Of a stretch of 64,000 nt of DNA, positions 17,804-25,604 are shown one piece after another. A program made the translations under genes and the position numbers. Under the pieces are notes generated by a model. It made no database searches, had not been told where the DNA came from, and worked only from the letters and a program-made list of their open reading frames with translations. Where the stretch lies: contig NZ_WTVK01000015.1 in assembly GCF_012910805.1 (NCBI RefSeq), positions 1-64,000 of the forward strand, given 5' to 3'. How positions within the stretch are numbered: position 1 is the stretch's first letter; each line of letters opens with the position of its first letter. Source of the DNA: Aromatoleum evansii (GTDB lineage Bacteria; Pseudomonadota; Gammaproteobacteria; Burkholderiales; Rhodocyclaceae).

Positions 17804-18861
17804 TGGCGCTCCTCGTAGTTCTTGCTGATCCATTCCCGGTATGCACCGCTCTGGACATTCGCGACCCACTGGGGATTGGCGAGGTACCACTGGACAGTCT
17901 TGCGGATACCCGTCTCGAAGGTTTCCGCAGGTTTCCAGCCGAGTTCGCGCTCGAGCTTGCGTGCGTCGATGGCGTACCTGCGGTCGTGACCGGGGCGGTC
18001 GGTGACGTGCGTGACCAAGCGGCGATAGCTGCCTGCAAGGTCCGACTTAATCTCATCGAGCAGCGAACAGATGGTGTGGACGATCTCGATATTCGGCTTC
18101 TCGTTCCAGCCACCGACGTTATAGGTCTCCCCGAGGCGCCCCGCCTCCAACACTCGCCGTATAGCGCTACAGTGATCCTTGACATACAGCCAGTCGCGGA
18201 TCTGCATGCCATCGCCGTATACGGGGAGCGGCTTGCCGGCCAGGGCATTGGTGATCATCAGCGGAATGAGCTTTTCCGGGAAGTGATATGGGCCGTAATT
18301 GTTCGAGCAGTTCGTGGTGAGGACCGGCAATCCGTAGGTGTGATACCAGGCACGGACGAGGTGGTCGCTGGCCGCCTTGCTCGCCGAATAGGGGCTGTTC
18401 GGCTCGAATGGATGCGCCTCGGTGAAGGCTGGATCGCCGGGACGAAGGCTTCCGTAGACCTCATCCGTGCTAACGTGCAGAAATCGGAAAGCCGCTTTGT
18501 GTTCCGCTGCCAGGTTGCTCCAGTACAGTCGCGCGGCCTCGAGCAGAGCGAAGGTACCGTCGATGTTCGTACGGATGAAGTCGGCCGGACCATGGATCGA
18601 ACGGTCGACGTGGCTTTCAGCCGCAAAGTGAACGATCGCGCGCGGCCGATGTTCTTCAAGCAGACTTTCGACGAGCCCTCGGTCGCAGATATCACCGCGC
18701 ACGAAGATGTGCCTGGGATCGCCGGACAGCACAGAGAGGGTCTCAAGATTGCCGGCGTAGGTGAGCTTGTCGAGATTAACCACGGGCTCGCCTACCAACG
18801 AAATCCAGTCGAGCACAAAGTTGGCACCGATGAATCCGGCACCCCCCGTTACGAGAATCAT
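17800..18861 (-). CDS. rmlB: dTDP-glucose 4,6-dehydratase
   Basis: This encodes 353 residues. It is an extended short-chain dehydrogenase: the NAD-binding [18 protein letters not shown], then [12 protein letters not shown], the catalytic STDEVYGSL and [15 protein letters not shown] (Y-x3-K), and [18 protein letters not shown]. It forms dTDP-4-keto-6-deoxyglucose. An AGGGATAAAG Shine-Dalgarno precedes the ATG. It is the first gene of rmlBAC and lies 169 bp downstream of the epimerase gene, so a separate promoter is possible. Confidence 0.97.
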   Translation of the reverse strand: MILVTGGAGFIGANFVLDWISLVGEPVVNLDKLTYAGNLETLSVLSGDPRHIFVRGDICDRGLVESLLEEHRPRAIVHFAAESHVDRSIHGPADFIRTNIDGTFALLEAARLYWSNLAAEHKAAFRFLHVSTDEVYGSLRPGDPAFTEAHPFEPNSPYSASKAASDHLVRAWYHTYGLPVLTTNCSNNYGPYHFPEKLIPLMITNALAGKPLPVYGDGMQIRDWLYVKDHCSAIRRVLEAGRLGETYNVGGWNEKPNIEIVHTICSLLDEIKSDLAGSYRRLVTHVTDRPGHDRRYAIDARKLERELGWKPAETFETGIRKTVQWYLANPQWVANVQSGAYREWISKNYEERQ

Positions 18862-19030
18862 TCTTTATCCCTGCGAAGACTGAAGCTAGATGGCTTCACG
18901 AACTCCCGCGCCATCGACCACCGTGACCGCCATAAGTGGCAACGCGAGTGCCAAGTGAAAATCTTGGTGAAAAACAGAGAATTATTGCATTGCGGCAAAC
19001 TTGTCGCCATTCACCGAAAGTAATAAGACA

Positions 19031-20038
19031 TTACCTTCCGTAGTAGGCGCGATACCAGTTAACGAAGCGCCGGACCCCTTCGCGCACGCTCGTAGCCGGC
19101 GCAAACCCAGTCCAACCATTGAGTTCCGCCGTGTCGGCATAGGTGGCCGGTACGTCACCGTCCTGCATCGGCAGAAAGTTCTTCTCGGCCCTGGAGCCGA
19201 TCGAGTCCTCGATCGCCTCGATGAAGCTCATCAGCTCGACGGGGTTGTGATTGCCGATATTGAAGACCCGGTAGGGGGCTGAGCTGCGGCCGGGGTCGGG
19301 CTGAAGGGGGTCGAAGGCGGGGTCCGGTTCGGCGACATGGTCGAGCGTGCGGATGACGCCCTGGACGATGTCGTCGATGTAGGTGAAGTCGCGTTTCATC
19401 TTGCCGTGGTTGAAGACGTCGATCGGACGGCCTTCGAGGATGGCATTGGTGAAGAGGAAGAGCGCCATGTCGGGGCGCCCCCAGGGGCCGTACACGGTGA
19501 AGAAGCGCAGGCCGGTGGTGGGCAGGCCGTAGAGGTGGCTGTAGGTGTGGGCCATCAGCTCGTTGGCCTTCTTGGTAGCCGCGTAGAGGCTGACGGGGTG
19601 GTCGACGCTGTCGTGCTCGGAGAACGGCATCTTGGTGTTGCCGCCGTACACGCTGGAGCTGCTGGCGTACACGAGGTGCTGCACCCTGTTGTGGCGGCAG
19701 CCTTCGAGGATGTTGATGAAGCCGACGAGGTTGCTGTCGACGTAGGCGTGCGGGTTCTGCAGCGAGTAGCGCACGCCGGCCTGGGCGGCGAGGTGGATGA
19801 CGCGGTCGAACTTTTCCTCGGCGAAGAGGCGCTCCATGGCGGCGCGGTCGGCGACGTCGAGTTTGACGAAGTGGAAGGCGGGGTGCGGAGTGAGGCGCGC
19901 GAGGCGGTCGAGCTTGAGCTGCGGGTCGTAGTAGTCGTTGAGGTTGTCGAGGCCGACGACTTCGTCGCCGCGGGCGAGGAGCGCCTCGCTGGTGTGCATG
20001 CCGATGAAGCCGGCGGCGCCGGTTACGAGGATCTTCAT
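19031..20038 (-). CDS. UDP-glucuronate 4-epimerase-like NAD-dependent epimerase
   Basis: This encodes 335 residues. The Rossmann motif is [19 protein letters not shown]; the catalytic residues are in [18 protein letters not shown] and [13 protein letters not shown] (Y-x3-K). The segments [18 protein letters not shown] and [18 protein letters not shown] are typical of the UDP-glucuronate 4-epimerase group (CapI, LpsL, Uge). It would provide UDP-galacturonate for the polysaccharide. It appears to be the first gene of the cluster. A truncated relative of its 3' end lies at 16251-16337. Substrate assignment rests on family resemblance; UDP-GlcNAc or UDP-Glc 4-epimerase is less likely. Confidence 0.9.
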   Translation of the reverse strand: MKILVTGAAGFIGMHTSEALLARGDEVVGLDNLNDYYDPQLKLDRLARLTPHPAFHFVKLDVADRAAMERLFAEEKFDRVIHLAAQAGVRYSLQNPHAYVDSNLVGFINILEGCRHNRVQHLVYASSSSVYGGNTKMPFSEHDSVDHPVSLYAATKKANELMAHTYSHLYGLPTTGLRFFTVYGPWGRPDMALFLFTNAILEGRPIDVFNHGKMKRDFTYIDDIVQGVIRTLDHVAEPDPAFDPLQPDPGRSSAPYRVFNIGNHNPVELMSFIEAIEDSIGSRAEKNFLPMQDGDVPATYADTAELNGWTGFAPATSVREGVRRFVNWYRAYYGR

Positions 20039-20323
20039 ACGCGTTACGACCGTTCGTGGGAAATTTGTCCGCGGATTATCTCATGCCCGAGGGGCGCTTT
20101 CGTTACAGGACGTTATCCGGGCAGGGCTATCGGATGATGAGAATCGCTTTAGTGCCGACGGCGGATCATGCTCGTGGGTTATGGGGCTCGATTGCGCCCG
20201 ACATGCGGCGGAAGGCGCTTCGCTTTTCGGCCCGACGGTCCCTACCATGCAGTCCAGGGGGCGGAAGCGGCCCAAGGGCCGCACGGCGGGATACGCCTTT
20301 GGCTCCTCCCGCCCTACGTACCG
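20039..20323. other. Intergenic region between hepT-like gene and epimerase
   Basis: No convincing gene. A 7-bp inverted repeat (20285-20291 with 20307-20313, GGCGGGA/TCCCGCC) sits just downstream of the HEPN gene and might stop its transcript, but there is no T-tract. The epimerase promoter is presumably near 20045-20120; I could not define it. Confidence 0.35.
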
Positions 20324-20755
20324 TTACGCGGCGGCTCCACCTATCGTGCTCCGAACGTGGAGTAGCTCGGTTGCGGCAGGCCCGACAATTGCGCGATAGA
20401 GTTTGGCCTGCTCTTCGGGCAGGTATTCGTGGGCGATGCGATTGCGCGTGTCGCGCATCTCGAGCCACGCCCCGGTCGAGGTGATCGCCCGATACCTTTC
20501 CCTGCGATTCAGCAGGTCGCGAAAAGATTCCGAGGGAGCGACCTCGCGAACACCCTCCAGCGTGCGGAAGTAGCGGATGCTCGACTCGAATGCACGCAGG
20601 AAGCGGTCGCTCAGCGCGTCGTAGGGCTCGAGTTCCTTTGGCGTGTAGGCGCGGGCAGGATCGAAGTCGATGTAGGCATCGATCGAGGCAAAGAAGATGT
20701 CGAGCGAAGCCCGCAGCTTGCGGTCGGCGCCCTGCAGCAGGACGTCGTCGTTCAT
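20324..20755 (-). CDS. HEPN-domain toxin (HepT-like)
   Basis: This encodes 143 residues, helix-rich. Residues 104-111 read RNRIAHEY, an exact R-x4-H-x-Y motif: the arginine and histidine of HEPN RNases plus the tyrosine that the partner AMPylates in the HepT/MntA system. It follows the nucleotidyltransferase gene with a 4-bp ATGA overlap, the normal antitoxin-first arrangement. It would act as an RNA-cleaving toxin when unmodified. The protein is similar in size to known HepT. An alternative is a non-toxic nucleotidyltransferase-substrate-binding subunit, but the intact motif favours the toxin. Confidence 0.85.
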   Translation of the reverse strand: MNDDVLLQGADRKLRASLDIFFASIDAYIDFDPARAYTPKELEPYDALSDRFLRAFESSIRYFRTLEGVREVAPSESFRDLLNRRERYRAITSTGAWLEMRDTRNRIAHEYLPEEQAKLYRAIVGPAATELLHVRSTIGGAAA

Positions 20756-21099
20756 GCCAGATCCACGCGGTTGATTGATGCAAGGAAGGCGCGTTGCTCG
20801 GGGACTCCCCCGTCGGGCGGGAGCACGACGACATCGATCTTTTCCTCGCAGCGCTCGAAGAATCGCGTGGCGACGCGGCGCGATGTCTCGAAGGCCGGCG
20901 CTTCGGTGAGCACCAGGAGATCGATATCGCCGCCGCGACGCTCGGCTTGCGTGCGGGACCCGAAGAGCGCCACGCCTGCAGCGGACACCCCATCGAGGGC
21001 ATAGGCGAGCGCGTCGATCTCCTCGCGGTCGAGCCGCACACGACCGCAGCGCTGCAGGTCGGAAAGGCGCTGCCTGAGATGCGGAATGGGACGCTCCAT
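20752..21099 (-). CDS. MNT-domain nucleotidyltransferase antitoxin (MntA-like)
   Basis: This encodes 115 residues from the ATG at 21099; eight further upstream codons are open. Residues 47-60 (GSRTQAERRGGDID) form the G-S-x9-D-x-D nucleotidyltransferase motif, followed by a third acidic residue in KIDVVVLPP. In the MntA/HepT family such small enzymes transfer AMP to the tyrosine of the HEPN toxin and neutralise it. The gene directly precedes and overlaps the HEPN gene. The pair is a self-contained toxin-antitoxin module between two cell-envelope regions. Confidence 0.85.
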   Translation of the reverse strand: MERPIPHLRQRLSDLQRCGRVRLDREEIDALAYALDGVSAAGVALFGSRTQAERRGGDIDLLVLTEAPAFETSRRVATRFFERCEEKIDVVVLPPDGGVPEQRAFLASINRVDLA

Positions 21100-21231
21100 G
21101 GAAATCACCGTCGATGCGGACACCGGATAGCTTAGCGCATCGCTACCGTTTTCACCCGCCCTGCCCTACTCCCGGCCGGTCGTGGCGGCAGGCGACGATA
21201 TACTTGGCGGCTCGCCAGAACCGGACGCCCG

Positions 21232-22494
21232 ATGCTTGCCAGATTCTCCTATGCCTTATTGTGGTTGTGCGCCCTGCCTTTCGTGCTGCTGCGCCTGGCC
21301 TGGCGCGCGCGGCGGCAACCTGCCTACCTGAAGCATCTGGGCGAGCGCTTCGGACATTACGCGGGCCGCGCGCCGCTGCCGGTGATCTGGGTGCATGCGG
21401 TGTCGGTGGGGGAGACGCGCGCAGCGGAACCGCTGGTGCGGGCGCTGCTGGCGCGCTGGCCGGATCACATGGTGCTGCTGACGCACATGACGCCGACGGG
21501 GCGGGAGACGTCCGAGAGCCTGTTCGGCGGGGAGCCGCGCGTGATGCGCTGCTATCTGCCGTACGACTTGGGCTGGCCGTGCCGGCGCTTCCTCGCTCAC
21601 TTCCGGCCGCGGGTGGGCATTGTGATGGAGACGGAGCTGTGGCCGACGCTGTTGGCGAGCTGTCGCGCGCGCGGGGTGCCGGTGCTGCTCGCGAATGCGC
21701 GGCTTTCGGAGCGTTCGGCGCGGCGCTATGCACGCTGGCCGACCCTGACGCGCATGACCGTGGGTGCGCTTGCCGCGGTTGGCGCGCAAACCGAAGCGGA
21801 CGCGCGGCGACTGGGGGAGTTGGGAGCGAGCGGGGTTGCAGTGACGGGGAACATCAAGTTCGACATCTCACCGCCGGATGCGCTGATCACGCTGGGGGCG
21901 AGTTTCCGCGAACGCTTTGGCCGGCGCCCGGTCCTTCTCGCGGCAAGCACCCGCGAGGGGGAGGAGACGCTGATTCTCGATGCGTTCCGGGCGCAGGCGC
22001 CGGACGACGCGCTGCTCGCGCTTGTGCCGCGGCATCCGCAGCGTTTCGATGAGGTCGCACGGCTGGTCGAAGCCCGCGGGTTCAAGCTGCAGCGGCGTTC
22101 GGACGAGACGGCGGTCGCGGCCGACACGCGCGTGTGGCTGGGCGATTCGATGGGCGAGATGTTTGCGTATTACGCGGCAGCTGACGTGGCGCTGATCGGC
22201 GGCAGTTGGTTGCCTTTCGGCGGGCAGAATCTGATCGAGGCGTGCGCGGTGGGAACGCCGGTGGTGCTGGGACCGCATACCTTCAACTTCGCGCAGGTTG
22301 CGGAGCTGGCAATTGCGGCCGGGGCGGCGCGACGCGCGGCGGACGTCGATCAGGGGATGCGGATCGCTGTCGCGCTAGTGAAGGACGCGGCGGCGCGGCG
22401 GGCGGCGGGCGAAGCGGGAAGGAGTTTTGCCGCGGCTCATCGCGGGGCGACGGCGAGGTCGATGCAGATGGTGGAGCGACTGGTTCGCGGCTGA
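21232..22494 (+). CDS. waaA: 3-deoxy-D-manno-octulosonic acid (Kdo) transferase
   Basis: This encodes 420 residues. An N-terminal hydrophobic anchor (residues ~4-22) is followed by IWVHAVSVGETRAAEPLV, THMTPTGRET, YLPYDLGWPCRRFLAHFRP and METELWPTLL, the typical WaaA signature. The C-terminal GT-B domain has ASTREGEETLIL, LVPRHPQRF and GGQNLIEACAVGTPVVLGP. It transfers Kdo from CMP-Kdo to lipid IVA at the inner face of the inner membrane, in lipid A-core assembly. It is transcribed away from the toxin-antitoxin pair and appears to be a single gene. Confidence 0.97.
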   Translation: MLARFSYALLWLCALPFVLLRLAWRARRQPAYLKHLGERFGHYAGRAPLPVIWVHAVSVGETRAAEPLVRALLARWPDHMVLLTHMTPTGRETSESLFGGEPRVMRCYLPYDLGWPCRRFLAHFRPRVGIVMETELWPTLLASCRARGVPVLLANARLSERSARRYARWPTLTRMTVGALAAVGAQTEADARRLGELGASGVAVTGNIKFDISPPDALITLGASFRERFGRRPVLLAASTREGEETLILDAFRAQAPDDALLALVPRHPQRFDEVARLVEARGFKLQRRSDETAVAADTRVWLGDSMGEMFAYYAAADVALIGGSWLPFGGQNLIEACAVGTPVVLGPHTFNFAQVAELAIAAGAARRAADVDQGMRIAVALVKDAAARRAAGEAGRSFAAAHRGATARSMQMVERLVRG

Positions 22495-22541
22495 CGCAGA
22501 ATCGCTCGGAGGTATCTGCTTCGGACTTGTGACCTGAAGAA

Positions 22542-22739
22542 TCAGAAGTGCTTTGGCAGACCGGCCTGCTTGAGCACCGCATTCGCCGTATGGCGCGATT
22601 TGATCTTGCTGTCGACGGGAAAGTGAATACCCGTGTGCGGGGAATGCCAGATGTCGTGATCACCCTTCCCCGGCCGGACGAAACGGCAACCCGCCTCATG
22701 CAGTAGTCGCTTCAGCTCAGGGGCGAAATTTCCGCCCAC
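22542..22739 (-). CDS. hicA: HicA-like toxin
   Basis: This encodes about 65 residues if it starts at the GTG at 22739. The segment ELKRLLHEAGCRFVRPGKGD, then HDIWHSP and IKSRHTANAVLKQAGL fit the double-stranded-RNA-binding-like HicA fold, with the active-site histidine in the GDHDIW stretch. HicA proteins are mRNA interferases. It lies directly after the DUF1902 gene, whose stop (TAA, then TAG) overlaps this start region, so the two are coupled. An in-frame start further upstream would overlap the partner by about 40 bp and is less likely. Confidence 0.8.
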   Translation of the reverse strand: MGGNFAPELKRLLHEAGCRFVRPGKGDHDIWHSPHTGIHFPVDSKIKSRHTANAVLKQAGLPKHF

Positions 22740-22741
22740 TA

Positions 22742-22975
22742 TTAGACCCCGCGGTGAGCGACGGCGAATTTCCGAGCCCACAGTTCGAAAGGCACTTCCG
22801 GACCGTCAGGGTAGCCGTTGGCATCGAGCAGTTCCGGAACCATTGCTTCGAGCTTGTGCGACAGGGCTTCGATGGTTTCCGCCTCCGTTGCAAGCCCCGG
22901 AACGTCATCGGACGTCGCCACCCAGACACCCGCGTCGTCGTCCCACTCTGCACGAATGAAAAGAATCTTGGGCAT
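22742..22975 (-). CDS. HicB-like antitoxin (DUF1902 domain)
   Basis: This encodes 77 residues, preceded by AAGGAG at a good distance. The pattern RAEWDDDAGVWVATSDDVPG, then LATEAETIEALSHKLEAMVP is the HicB/DUF1902 partial RNase-H-like fold. There is no C-terminal DNA-binding helix-turn-helix, so autoregulation would need the complex or another protein. It is the upstream gene of a two-gene unit with the HicA-like toxin. Confidence 0.82.
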   Translation of the reverse strand: MPKILFIRAEWDDDAGVWVATSDDVPGLATEAETIEALSHKLEAMVPELLDANGYPDGPEVPFELWARKFAVAHRGV

Positions 22976-23021
22976 TGCCGGCTCTCCTTCCGTCAGCGGC
23001 GAGTTCCCATTATCGCCCGAA

Positions 23022-24335
23022 TCACTCCGCCAGCAGCGCGTCGATGAGCTGGATGTCTTCTTCGCCGAGGGTGCCGGCGGCGGCCTTGAGGCGCAGTTGG
23101 GCGAGGATGGTGTCGTAGCGGGCGCGGGCTAGCTGGCGCTGGGTGTCGGCGAGCTGGGACTGGGCGTTCAGGACGTCGATGTTGATGCGCACGCCGACTT
23201 CGTAGCCGAGGCGATTGGCTTCGAGGGCGGAGGTCGACGAGACCTGGGCGGCTTCCAGGGCTTTGACCTGCGCCATGCCGCTGGTGACGCCGAGGTAGGC
23301 CTGGCGCGCGGCGAGGGCGGCGGAGCGGCGGGCATCGTCGAGATCGGCGTCGGCCTTGATCTTGAGGGCCGCGGCTTCGCGTTCGCGCGACGAGACGGCC
23401 CCACCGGCGAAGATCGGGACGTTGAGCTGCAGGCCGACGGTGTTGGCGTCGGTGCGCGTCGAGCCGCCTGCTGCGCTGGAGCTGAAGCCTGCGCTGTTGT
23501 GACTGCGGGCGGCGACGACATCGAGGGTCGGGTAGTGGCCGGCGCGGTTGCGCTCGACTTCGCGCGCGGCGATTTCGCGCGCGATCTGCTGCGCCTGAAC
23601 GGCATAGCTACCCTGCTCTGCCGCGGTGGCCCATTCGGCGATGCTGTCGGGCTGGGGGCGGGCCAGGGAGACGCCCTGTCGCAGGCCGGCGAGCGGCGAC
23701 GGATCCAGACCAACGATCTGGACGAGGGCCTGGCGGCGCACATCCAGGTCGTTCTGCGCAGCGATTTCCTGCGCCGAGGCGAGGTCGAAGCGCGATTGCG
23801 CTTCATGCACGTCGGTGATCGTGACGGTGCCGACCTCGAAGCTGGCCTTGGCGAGTTCGAGCTGCTCGGAGGCGGCCTTCTTCAGCTGCGACTGCGCCGC
23901 GAGGGCGTCCTGGGCGTTGAGGACGTCGAAATAGGCTTGCGACACGCGCAGGATCAGGTCGTGGCGCGCCTGCCCGAGCTGGACTTCGGCGAGCGCGGTC
24001 TGGAGTTCGCCCTGCTTGTACTGGATCCAGTTCTGCCAGCGGAACAACGGTTGCGTGAGTTGCACGCCGTAGCCGTTGCTGTTGTATTCGCGTGTGCCGA
24101 AGACCCGGGTGTGCGTATCGACGTCGTTCCAGGTGGTGTTCGCATTGGCGCCGATCGTCGGCAGAAGCCCGGCGCGCCCCTGCACGACCCGTTCCTGCCC
24201 CGCCTCGTACTGGGCGCGGGCGGCGGCGAAGCGCGCGTCGTTGGCGAGCGCGTCGCGATAGACCTGCAGGAGGTCGGCCGACCAGGCGCTGGCCGAAAAG
24301 AAGGTGACGAGACTCAGGGCGATTGCGCGCTTCAT
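23022..24335 (-). CDS. tolC: TolC-family outer-membrane channel protein
   Basis: This encodes 437 residues from the ATG at 24335 (GGAGAAGTCA upstream). It has a signal peptide (MKRAIALSLVTFFSASAWSA) and then the two structural repeats of long helices typical of TolC: LLQVYRDALANDARFAAARA near the start, LTQPLFRWQNWIQYKQGE, and in the second half LNVPIFAGGAVSSREREAAA with YEVGVRINIDVLNAQSQL. It would form the outer-membrane exit duct for type I secretion or tripartite efflux. It is the last gene of pcm-rhodanese-tolC. The RND pump operon nearby lacks its own outer-membrane gene and could use it. Confidence 0.94.
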   Translation of the reverse strand: MKRAIALSLVTFFSASAWSADLLQVYRDALANDARFAAARAQYEAGQERVVQGRAGLLPTIGANANTTWNDVDTHTRVFGTREYNSNGYGVQLTQPLFRWQNWIQYKQGELQTALAEVQLGQARHDLILRVSQAYFDVLNAQDALAAQSQLKKAASEQLELAKASFEVGTVTITDVHEAQSRFDLASAQEIAAQNDLDVRRQALVQIVGLDPSPLAGLRQGVSLARPQPDSIAEWATAAEQGSYAVQAQQIAREIAAREVERNRAGHYPTLDVVAARSHNSAGFSSSAAGGSTRTDANTVGLQLNVPIFAGGAVSSREREAAALKIKADADLDDARRSAALAARQAYLGVTSGMAQVKALEAAQVSSTSALEANRLGYEVGVRINIDVLNAQSQLADTQRQLARARYDTILAQLRLKAAAGTLGEEDIQLIDALLAE

Positions 24336-24365
24336 TGACTTCTCCGTGCTCAATTCGCGGTAAGG

Positions 24366-24689
24366 TCAGTACTGCGGCATGGTCGGGTCGACCTGGGCAG
24401 CCCAGGCGGCAACCCCGCCGGCAAGATTGATGACTCGGGAGAAGCCCTGACGCTCGAGAAACATGCACACCTGGGCGCTGCGGCCACCGTGGTGGCAGAT
24501 GACGACGATCTCGTCGTCGGGATCGAGTTCGGTCTGGCGCGCCGGAACGGAGGCCATCGGCATCAGCAGGGAGCCTTCGATGCGACAGATCTCGAACTCG
24601 ATCGGCTCGCGCACGTCGAGCAGGAATGGCTTGTCGCCCTGAGGGGACGCGAGCCGTTCGGCGAGTTCGGTGGCGGTGATCTGTCGCAT
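24366..24689 (-). CDS. Rhodanese-like domain protein
   Basis: This encodes 107 residues, a single rhodanese domain. The LLDVREPIEFEICRIEGSLL segment and the active-site loop CHHGGRS with the catalytic cysteine are intact, followed by GFSRVINLAGGVAAW. It may transfer sulfur from thiosulfate or a persulfide donor. No signal peptide, so it is cytoplasmic. It sits between pcm and tolC, a gene order I associate with other betaproteobacteria. Confidence 0.93.
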   Translation of the reverse strand: MRQITATELAERLASPQGDKPFLLDVREPIEFEICRIEGSLLMPMASVPARQTELDPDDEIVVICHHGGRSAQVCMFLERQGFSRVINLAGGVAAWAAQVDPTMPQY

Positions 24690-24700
24690 GCGGGGGTTCC

Positions 24701-25354
24701 TCAGAAGCGGAATTCGTCCTTGCGCTGGGCGTTCTTCAGCATCGGGACGACGGTTTCGAACACGTCTTCGGTCTGGTACTGGTCTTCCGAGACGCGGGTG
24801 ATGAGGCGGGCTTCCATGACGGGCGCCTCGCCGACGAAGGCGAACATGCGGCCGCCGACCTTGAGCTGGTCGAGCAGGCTCTGCGGCATCATCGGCAGGC
24901 CGCCCGTGACGACGATGACGTCGTAGGGCGCGCGGCTGCTCCAGCCACGCGCGGCGTCGCCTTCCTCGACGATGACGTTCTCGACACCCGCGCGATTGAG
25001 GTTGTCGGTCGCGAAGCGGGCGAGTTCGGGCTCGATCTCGATCGAGCGGACCCAGTCGGTGCGCGCGGCAAGCAGCGCTGCGAAGTAGCCGGAGCCGGTG
25101 CCGATCTCGAGCACGGAGTCGGAACGCTTGAGCGGCAGCGCCTGCAGGATGCGGCCCTCGATGACGGGCTTGAGCATGGTCTGGCCGCAGCCGATGGGAA
25201 TCTCGACGTCCGCGAAGGCAAGCGTCTTGTGGGCGGGAGGAACGAATTCCTCGCGCTTGACCGTCATCAGGAGGTCGAGAACGTCCATATCCAGCACATC
25301 CCAGGGGCGGATCTGCTGCTCGACCATGTTGAAGCGGGCGCGTTCGAAGTTCAT
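24701..25354 (-). CDS. pcm: Protein-L-isoaspartate O-methyltransferase family protein
   Basis: This encodes 217 residues from the ATG at 25354 (AGGAAGCCA upstream). The sequence MVEQQIRPWDVLD, IPIGCGQTMLKPVIEGRILQ and the SAM-binding LEIGTGSGYFAALLA are characteristic of the Pcm family. IPIGCGQT differs from the canonical IGxGQTIS, so isoaspartyl repair is likely but not certain. It is the first gene of a three-gene unit with the rhodanese and tolC. A palindrome lies 23 bp upstream of the start. Confidence 0.88.
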   Translation of the reverse strand: MNFERARFNMVEQQIRPWDVLDMDVLDLLMTVKREEFVPPAHKTLAFADVEIPIGCGQTMLKPVIEGRILQALPLKRSDSVLEIGTGSGYFAALLAARTDWVRSIEIEPELARFATDNLNRAGVENVIVEEGDAARGWSSRAPYDVIVVTGGLPMMPQSLLDQLKVGGRMFAFVGEAPVMEARLITRVSEDQYQTEDVFETVVPMLKNAQRKDEFRF

Positions 25355-25377
25355 GGCATTGGCTTCCTGTGCAAATA

Positions 25378-25391
25378 TTAGCACACGCTAA
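25378..25391. promoter_or_regulatory. Palindrome upstream of pcm (candidate operator)
   Basis: TTAGCACACGCTAA is a perfect 5-bp inverted repeat with a 4-bp spacer in an AT-rich stretch, in the promoter position of the pcm-rhodanese-tolC unit. The binding protein is unknown. Confidence 0.45.
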
Positions 25392-25493
25392 TTTAGTGAG
25401 CGATAAGTAAACTTGTGCATTTTAGCGTACTTGCTGCACTGGGGCGCGATGCATTCGCAAGGGAATCGCAAGCGGGGCGGGGGAAGACGGCCT

Positions 25494-25569
25494 TGTGGGA
25501 GCGGCTTCAGCCGCGAATCGGGACTATGCCATGTCGGAAAGCCCATTCGCGGCTGAAGCCGCTCCCACA
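25494..25569. repeat. Long perfect inverted repeat (REP-like)
   Basis: Two 25-bp arms (25494-25518 and 25545-25569) are exact reverse complements, separated by 26 bp. The arm core GGAGCGGCTTCAGCCGCG is itself partly self-complementary. It lies between the convergent-facing end of the RND gene and the pcm promoter. Elements of this sequence type are common intergenic repeats in Pseudomonas and betaproteobacteria (established knowledge of the pattern, not checked here). It could act as a terminator for neither gene in an obvious way, as both neighbours are on the minus strand and it lies downstream of none with a T-tract. Confidence 0.85.
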
Positions 25570-25604
25570 GCGAAGGTTTCCATAAGGAAGGTTTCCACAT
25601 GGCC

